From contig JASJYE010000078.1 of assembly GCA_030123645.1 (NCBI GenBank), positions 1 through 8,656 on the forward strand: a stretch of 8,656 bases of DNA. Direction: 5' to 3'. Source of the stretch: Candidatus Hydrogenedentota bacterium (lineage in GTDB: Bacteria > Hydrogenedentota > Hydrogenedentia > Hydrogenedentales > GCA-2746185). The notes under the pieces were generated by a model that saw only the letters and a list, made by a program, of their open reading frames with translations, was not told the origin of the DNA and ran no database searches. Positions 4,020-8,656 of the stretch are shown here, piece by piece. Positions within the stretch are counted from its first letter, which is position 1; each line of letters begins with the position of its first letter. Position numbers and translations under genes: made by a program.

Positions 4020-6701
4020 ATGCGGTATTTGGAGAGACCGCAGCCATCGCGGGGGCGTCTTTTGGGCTGTTTGAACGCGCAATCTATTCCACTCCTTCTC
4101 ATTTCGCTGACAGTAGCGTTTATCGCGCCGTACGTCCACGCCCAGTCGGAGTCGGAGGGACTTCCCGATGCCCTGGCGCTCCGGGGCTTCGCTGCCAACG
4201 AGCGCATTGCGGACGCGCACCTTTCCGATGAAGAATCGAAGGAGAAGAGCGGTCTCAATTCGCTCCAATTGAACCGGCGGCTCGTGATCGGCCAAAGGTC
4301 TACTGCATCGGACGCCGGCCTGCCTGAGGCGGCAGATCAAGCCGAAGCAGCGGAAGCCCTCAGCGAGGCGGAGCGCATCAAGAAGGAGGTGTACTCGATG
4401 CGGCCTGTGCGCGTCGGCCTGGGCGGGTTCGGGACGCGCGCTCCGCGTTTCGGCAGAGTGACCGGTCCCACCTTCGACGAAGCAGTCGCGGCGGCGCTCA
4501 GCATTGAATCAGAAGGGGCCGGTCTGATGGCGATGGACTGGGACCAGAATCCCAAGGACATCGAGTACGGTGGCGAGTTTTCGCGTACCGGCACACTCTT
4601 TGCCGTCGACGGCGGCGTCAAATTCTACATGGGCGAAGCCCTTGTAATCACCGATCGCTTATCACGCGACATGGTAACGGGCGAAGTCCTTCTCGAGGGC
4701 GGCGTGGCGGTAACGCGCGGAGCTTCATCTATGACGGCCGACCGCCTTCTGTATCGGCGTAGCGAATTTCAAATGCTCGACACTCCGGCGCCCCTCGTTC
4801 CGCATCGGAGCGACTTTCAGCTTCGCCATGTCCTCGTTCCGCACGGATACGAGGGGGAGCGCTCCTCTTTGGCACGAGGCACCGGTGTAGTGATCGGCGA
4901 AGGGATCGACTGGACCGAGCCCCAGCGCGTGCTCAAGGCGGATTCCTTCGAGTACGATCTTGGCGCCCGCAGCGGCAATCTCGAGGGCGCATCCGGCCAT
5001 GCCGGCCCGCTCTACTTCAATGCGAAAATCTTACGAATTCTCGGACCGGCCAGTATCGAAGGCGAGGACCTCTGGGTCACCACCTGCGACCTCCCTGTGC
5101 CGCACTACCGTATCAGGCTCAAGCGCGCATCGCTACAAGACGGCCACGCCTATGCCGGGAAAAACGCCCGGCTCCAACTGGGAAAGGCCCAAACGCCCAT
5201 CTATTTGCCCCGGATCAGCGGCTCGATCGCACCGGGGGGCAGGCGTCTCTCGACCGAACTCGAAGTCGGAAGCCGCGCAGAACTCGGCTCCTTCATCGAC
5301 GTCGCCCAATGGTTTGAAGTGACCCCAAATGTCCAACTCGCGCCCAGGATCTATGCCACCACCAGCGAAGGGACCGGCTTCGGCTTCGACGGCGAATACG
5401 ATTTCATGGACGACCCCACGTCGCCGCTGTTTCGCTCGCGCGGGTCGTTCCACAGCCTGTACACCACGGAAGACAACGGCTACACCGAAGCGTATCACCG
5501 CCAGGAACTGAGCGAGAGGACAGTGCTGCTCGGCCAATGGGAGCAATGGTACGAGGCCGATTTCGTAAAGGATTTTTACAACGACGTCTTCGAGGACCGC
5601 AGCGGCCCGCGCTCCTTCATAAACCTTACGCATACCCGCCCGCAGCAGATCGCCACAGCAACCATCGCGAAATCGACGCACGACTTCACGACCGAAAGCG
5701 AAAAGCTGCCGGAGGTGAGCTACCACCTGCTCGAGCGCAGGCTCGGAAAGGGCTTTTACGGGACCTTTGACAGCACCGCCGGCTACTACAGGGCGGTGCC
5801 GGGCGATGTCGAATCCGGACGCCTCACGACCGTGGCTCGCCTCTCCTACGACTGGAACCTCGCTAAAGGGATCAACCTCCTGCCCTTCATTGAAACGGAA
5901 GGCGCATGGTATTCGAAGACCCTCGACAACGATGAGTCTGCCTTTCGAGGCTCCGCCGTAGGCGGGGCAACGCTCCAGACCCGGTTTCAGCGGGCATACG
6001 CCGGGCGACGCGGTTTTTCCGGCTTCAAGCACATCATCGTCCCCTCCGTGACCTATAGCTATCGGCCCGGCGCGACGCTCGACCAGGACCAGACCCCCGT
6101 TTTCGACGACCTCGACAACCGCCCGGGCCGAAGCCGCATCGAGAGCTCGCTCGATAATATTCTTTTGGGCCGAAACACCGAAACGGGCATCACGTGGCCC
6201 GTCGCGAGACTCAGCCTCTACCAGGGCTACGACCTTTCCAATGAAGTCGCCGAGACGAAGGATTACGAGGTCCAGATGGAAGTGCGTCCCAGGCCGTGGT
6301 GGGGCTTTCAGACCGTGGGCGAGATCCATGAGGCCGAAGCGAGCGCCAACACGCCGCCCGAAGACCTCGACCGCATACTCTCCAATTTGTTTTTCGACAA
6401 CCGCTTCGGCAAAAACACCATGAACGCCCGCGTCGGTTTCGCGCTGGTGGAATCGGACGGCAACGTGTTCAACCGCGAAATCCTCTACGGCTTTGGTTAC
6501 AAGCTCACCGAGAATTGGTCGTTCGCGGTCGAGCACCGCTACGATCTCGAGCGAGGAGAGTTGACGCGCCAGGCTTACGAACTCCGCCGCCGCCTCCACA
6601 AATGGGAGATGGCCATCCGCATTCGCGACCGCGAGTCCGGCGTCGACATCGGCATCGAATTCAATCTCACCGACTTCCCCGGCGCCAAGCTTGGCTTCTA
6701 G
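4020..6701 (+). CDS. lptD: LptD/OstA-like outer-membrane LPS assembly protein
   Basis: LptD is the outer-membrane barrel that, with LptE, inserts lipopolysaccharide into the outer leaflet. The 893-residue product starts with a signal peptide: Arg-rich n-region, hydrophobic core at about 22-36, likely cleavage after YVHA at 41. Residues 42-185 are an Ala/Glu-rich linker. Residues about 186-390 match the OstA/LptA-type beta-jellyroll, including GEVLLEGGVAVTRGASSMTADRLLY-like strands and the family's TTCD-x3-PHYRIRLK segment (354-368), followed by TPIYLPRIS. Residues about 400-893 are beta-barrel-like, with alternating aromatic strands, EKLPEVSYHLL, VPSVTYSYRPG, and a final Phe typical of outer-membrane proteins. 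Cys356 is the only cysteine in the mature part, unlike E. coli LptD with four. ATG 4020 was chosen because it gives the Arg-containing n-region; it lacks a Shine-Dalgarno sequence, and TTG at 4062 after GGGGG is an alternative. No lptA, lptC or lptE lies nearby. Confidence 0.85.
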   Translation: MRYLERPQPSRGRLLGCLNAQSIPLLLISLTVAFIAPYVHAQSESEGLPDALALRGFAANERIADAHLSDEESKEKSGLNSLQLNRRLVIGQRSTASDAGLPEAADQAEAAEALSEAERIKKEVYSMRPVRVGLGGFGTRAPRFGRVTGPTFDEAVAAALSIESEGAGLMAMDWDQNPKDIEYGGEFSRTGTLFAVDGGVKFYMGEALVITDRLSRDMVTGEVLLEGGVAVTRGASSMTADRLLYRRSEFQMLDTPAPLVPHRSDFQLRHVLVPHGYEGERSSLARGTGVVIGEGIDWTEPQRVLKADSFEYDLGARSGNLEGASGHAGPLYFNAKILRILGPASIEGEDLWVTTCDLPVPHYRIRLKRASLQDGHAYAGKNARLQLGKAQTPIYLPRISGSIAPGGRRLSTELEVGSRAELGSFIDVAQWFEVTPNVQLAPRIYATTSEGTGFGFDGEYDFMDDPTSPLFRSRGSFHSLYTTEDNGYTEAYHRQELSERTVLLGQWEQWYEADFVKDFYNDVFEDRSGPRSFINLTHTRPQQIATATIAKSTHDFTTESEKLPEVSYHLLERRLGKGFYGTFDSTAGYYRAVPGDVESGRLTTVARLSYDWNLAKGINLLPFIETEGAWYSKTLDNDESAFRGSAVGGATLQTRFQRAYAGRRGFSGFKHIIVPSVTYSYRPGATLDQDQTPVFDDLDNRPGRSRIESSLDNILLGRNTETGITWPVARLSLYQGYDLSNEVAETKDYEVQMEVRPRPWWGFQTVGEIHEAEASANTPPEDLDRILSNLFFDNRFGKNTMNARVGFALVESDGNVFNREILYGFGYKLTENWSFAVEHRYDLERGELTRQAYELRRRLHKWEMAIRIRDRESGVDIGIEFNLTDFPGAKLGF

Positions 6702-6858
6702 TGCATTTTGAATAAAGCCGTGTTCACTCTGACGTCGTCGCGGGTGCCACCCCGATAGGGCGAGTGATTGTAACGCAGACAGCCGAAGGAGCAGAGGTAG
6801 AAAATGGACACGGAATTGTTCAAAATGTTCTAAGGCAGAGCGATCCGCGCCAACGCTG
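6702..6858. other. convergent intergenic gap without a recognisable gene or terminator
   Basis: This 157-bp stretch separates the ends of the lptD-like gene and the fused kinase gene. A short palindromic string (GGGTG-C-CACCC at about 6741-6751) is the only structure, and no T-run follows it. I see no gene here. Confidence 0.5.
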
Positions 6859-8418
6859 TCAACCCATAAGGAACGAATGAATTTCGTCCACAAGACGCTC
6901 GTAGTTCGGCGGGTGCGTGGTATCCACCTCGATCGTCAATGCCCGTTCCGCCTCGCTGAAAGCTTCGAATTCGGCGGCCTGCTGCTCGAGCAGGTCGCTT
7001 GTCGCATCGGACACGTCGCCCCTGCGGTTTCTCAGGCGCTGTTTCATGGTCGCGAGGCCGGTCGAGCACAATAGAAACTTTAGGGGTAATCCACGGGCTC
7101 CGGCGCTCTCAATCGTTTCTCTGCGCTCCTCGACGCGATCGAATTTCGCGTCCAGGATCACCGTAAAGCCCCTGTCAGCGAGCCGCATGCCCAGCCGCGT
7201 CAGCTCGCTGTAGGTCCGCCGCGTCATTTCCTCCGTGTAAAGGCTCTCGCCGGTCTCCTCGAGCGGAATTCCCGCGAGGTGCTTTCGGACTGCATCCGCG
7301 CGGAGATAAAGCGCATCGAGCGGCTGCGCAAGACGCCGTGCGATGGTGCTCTTTCCGGAGCCCGAGAGCCCGCTTATACAAAGAACAGCGCCCTGTTTGG
7401 GCCGCGTGTACTCCCAGGCGTGCTTGAAATACGCCTTGGCCTCCTCGATGGCCGCGTTGCGCTCCCCAGCGTCCAGATGCTCCCCGGCCTGCAGGATCGA
7501 GTTGACCTTGCCACGGACGTAGGCGCGCATGCTGAGGTAAAGCGGAAGGAGGAGCGCGCCTTCGTAGTCACCCCTTTGTTCGAGATAGGTGTTCACCAGG
7601 ATATTGGCTAAGTCTTTCCGTCCGCGATATTGCAGGTCCATCATCAAGAACGCGAGGTCGTAGATGACATCTATGTTCTTGAACAGATCGGTGAACTCGA
7701 TCCGGTCGAAGAATTCGATCCGCCCATTGTAAATGCAGATATTGTTGAGGTGCAGGTCGCCATGGCATTCTCGGATCATCCCCTCGGCCCTCCGCCGCTC
7801 GAAGATCGCGCCGTTCTCGCGTATGAACGCATCCGTGAAGGCCTTCGTCTCCTTGAATTGTTCCTCATCCTGGGTCGTCCCGATGAAAGGCCGGACGTGC
7901 CCATAATTCTCCTCGGCCATGGCTGCGACAGACTCCGGCCTCCCGTATTCGGCGATGGACTCGTTCGTCAACGATGCCCGGTGCAGCGCCGCAAGCTTCG
8001 TCGCAATCTCGAGAATGCGTTCTTCCGTGAGCTCTCCCCGCTCGAATACGTTGATAAGCAGTTGGCTTTCCTCAAACTGCTTCATCTTGACTGCATACTC
8101 GACGGCATTGTCCTCTTCACCCGGCAGCGCGAAGCGGTAGCCGCCGTCCGTGCCAACGATTGGCACGACCTCCAGATAGAGCGCGGGCGCGAAGAGTTTG
8201 TTCAATCGAAGTTCTTCGTGGCAATAATGGCGCCGCCTCTCGAGCGTCGAAAAATTGAGAAAGCCCAAGTCGACCGCTTTCTTTACTTTGTACGCATATC
8301 CGCCCGTCAGCACGACGTAGGAGATGTGCGTCTGCACCAGCTGGATGGGTCCCGGCACCGTATGCGGGTAGAACGAGGGCTTCAGCATGGCCTCGATGAG
8401 CGGCGGAAGATGCGTCAT
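6859..8418 (-). CDS. fused APH-like kinase and P-loop kinase (COG2187-COG0645 type), substrate unknown
   Basis: Two kinase folds lie in one 519-residue chain. The N-terminal part (about 1-340) matches the aminoglycoside-phosphotransferase-like family COG2187: YVVLTGGYAYKVKK (34-47, with the ATP-binding Lys), DLGFLNFSTLERR, the catalytic loop HGDLHLNN (219-226) and FDRIEF (237-242) as the metal-binding segment. The C-terminal part (about 345-519) matches COG0645: Walker A GLSGSGKST (350-358), a RADAVRKHL segment (373-381), VILDAKF (420-426) and an Arg-rich lid (RLRNRRGDVSDA). The pair is known as a fusion in many bacteria, with no established substrate; resistance to aminoglycosides should not be inferred. 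It is probably cytoplasmic. Upstream in-frame starts exist (ATG at 8448, 8466 and 8526, GTG at 8571, up to 570 residues). I chose ATG 8418 because family members begin near MTHLPPLIEAML and the upstream residues look non-coding. No start has a good ribosome binding site. Confidence 0.85.
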   Translation of the reverse strand: MTHLPPLIEAMLKPSFYPHTVPGPIQLVQTHISYVVLTGGYAYKVKKAVDLGFLNFSTLERRRHYCHEELRLNKLFAPALYLEVVPIVGTDGGYRFALPGEEDNAVEYAVKMKQFEESQLLINVFERGELTEERILEIATKLAALHRASLTNESIAEYGRPESVAAMAEENYGHVRPFIGTTQDEEQFKETKAFTDAFIRENGAIFERRRAEGMIRECHGDLHLNNICIYNGRIEFFDRIEFTDLFKNIDVIYDLAFLMMDLQYRGRKDLANILVNTYLEQRGDYEGALLLPLYLSMRAYVRGKVNSILQAGEHLDAGERNAAIEEAKAYFKHAWEYTRPKQGAVLCISGLSGSGKSTIARRLAQPLDALYLRADAVRKHLAGIPLEETGESLYTEEMTRRTYSELTRLGMRLADRGFTVILDAKFDRVEERRETIESAGARGLPLKFLLCSTGLATMKQRLRNRRGDVSDATSDLLEQQAAEFEAFSEAERALTIEVDTTHPPNYERLVDEIHSFLMG

Positions 8419-8448
8419 ATAGCGATGGTAACACGGCGGCGGGACCAT

Positions 8449-8551
8449 GGCGGCGCTTTGAAGCATGAAAAGCCGCCCAAAAAAATGTAGAGTGGAGCTT
8501 TGAGGCAACTCGCGCTTTTTTGTCATTGCGAGTTCGAACCCGCTGTGCGGG
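8449..8551 (-). promoter_or_regulatory. possible structured 5' leader of the fused kinase gene (three stem-loops)
   Basis: Three inverted repeats lie just upstream of the chosen start. In minus-strand order they are: CCCGC-ACA-GCGGG (8551-8539); AACTCGC-N14-GCGAGTT (8534-8507); and GGCGGC-N17-GCCGCC (8477-8449), whose loop holds an inner GCTT/AAGC pair. If transcription begins upstream of 8551, the mRNA would carry all three. I could not find a clear promoter. It matches no riboswitch I recognise; chance pairing in GC-rich DNA is possible, especially for the third. Confidence 0.35.
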
Positions 8552-8603
8552 AAATTGGGATAAGGAACCACTGGGCGAGCATCTAATGTCAGCCAAGAAA
8601 GTA

Positions 8604-8656
8604 AGCAAAGGAGGGACTTTTGGGCTCTTTCAAAAGTAGATGCAAGCGTAGCGAGG
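8604..8656. repeat. second copy of the intergenic repeat family, truncated by the right edge
   Basis: AGCAAAGGAGGGACTTTTG and the following bases align with the reverse complement of 2412-2446. Both copies hold ACTTTTG-N8-CAAAAGT (here 8616-8622 and 8631-8637) with similar 8-nt loops (GGCTCTTT here, AGCTTTTC there). It continues into TGCAAGCGTAGCGAGG (8641-8656), which matches the module at 2304-2319 with two mismatches. Relative to that module, the stem-loop is inverted compared with the first copy. The element presumably continues past the window. Confidence 0.65.

Noticed and set aside
3920..4231. 103-codon plus-strand frame overlapping the lptD-like start
   Set aside because: It has no recognisable features and overlaps the signal-peptide coding region of the lptD-like gene in another frame.
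6684..6695. Perfect palindrome GCCAAGCTTGGC at the end of the lptD-like gene
   Set aside because: It is inside the coding sequence (the last codons before the stop), has no loop and no following T-run, so it is not a credible terminator.
6804..6833. 9-codon ORF after a GGAGCAGAGG-like string in the convergent gap
   Set aside because: Too short to support and has no promoter; probably chance.
5133..6893. 586-codon open frame antisense to the lptD-like gene
   Set aside because: Length comes from codon bias; no domain is recognisable, and the sense frame has a signal peptide and LptD motifs throughout.
7630..8490. 286-codon plus-strand open frame opposite the fused kinase
   Set aside because: The minus-strand frame has intact kinase motifs along the same stretch; the plus-strand product shows no family signature.
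8507..8560. Possible tRNA T-arm (GAGTTCGAACC) near the right end
   Set aside because: The flanking stem bases do not pair as a T-arm, and no anticodon arm, D-arm or acceptor stem could be found on either strand.
8586..8639. 17-codon ORF starting ATGTCAGCC and ending inside the repeat copy
   Set aside because: No ribosome binding site, too short, and more than half of it is repeat sequence.

Overview
The window looks like a GC-rich chromosomal segment from a diderm (Gram-negative-type) bacterium. The main reason is a complete LptD-like outer-membrane protein with a signal peptide. The promoters read as ordinary sigma-70 type. The organism cannot be named from this sequence. The divergent LptD sequence, an ankyrin/zinc-ribbon orphan and GGGGAC-type intergenic repeats would fit an environmental lineage outside the Proteobacteria (PVC or Hydrogenedentota-like), but that is a guess.

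Layout: (1) Positions 1-163, minus strand: the 5' part of a ridA-family gene that runs off the left edge. (2) Positions 164-358: a divergent intergenic region with one recognisable promoter for each side. (3) Positions 359-2287, plus: a cysteine-free, very charged coiled-coil protein with three tandem 32-residue repeats. (4) Positions 2284-2448: a composite inverted-repeat element (REP/BIME-like) between convergent genes; its first bases supply the stop codon of the coiled-coil gene. (5) Positions 2526-3674, minus: an acidic, probably disordered protein ending in a zinc ribbon and about four ankyrin repeats. (6) Positions 3675-4019: a divergent regulatory region with candidate promoters on both strands, two short inverted repeats and a possible 30-codon ORF. 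(7) Positions 4020-6701, plus: lptD-like gene. (8) Positions 6702-6858: a convergent gap with no gene and no convincing terminator. (9) Positions 6859-8418, minus: a fusion of an APH-like kinase domain (COG2187 type) and a P-loop kinase domain (COG0645 type), preceded by a leader with three possible stem-loops. (10) Positions 8604-8656: a second, edge-truncated copy of the repeat family seen at 2284-2448.

The genes do not form one operon: directions alternate (minus, plus, minus, plus, minus) and nearly every gene appears to have its own promoter. RidA (enamine/imine detoxification), LptD (LPS insertion) and the fused kinase are recognisable conserved families. The coiled-coil and ankyrin proteins are orphans of unknown function. 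I see no defence system, CRISPR array, integrase, rRNA or tRNA. The most unusual items are the modular repeat family, the two orphan proteins, an LptD whose mature part has a single cysteine, and small inverted repeats sitting on promoters. I do not see convincing evidence of a multi-gene new system.
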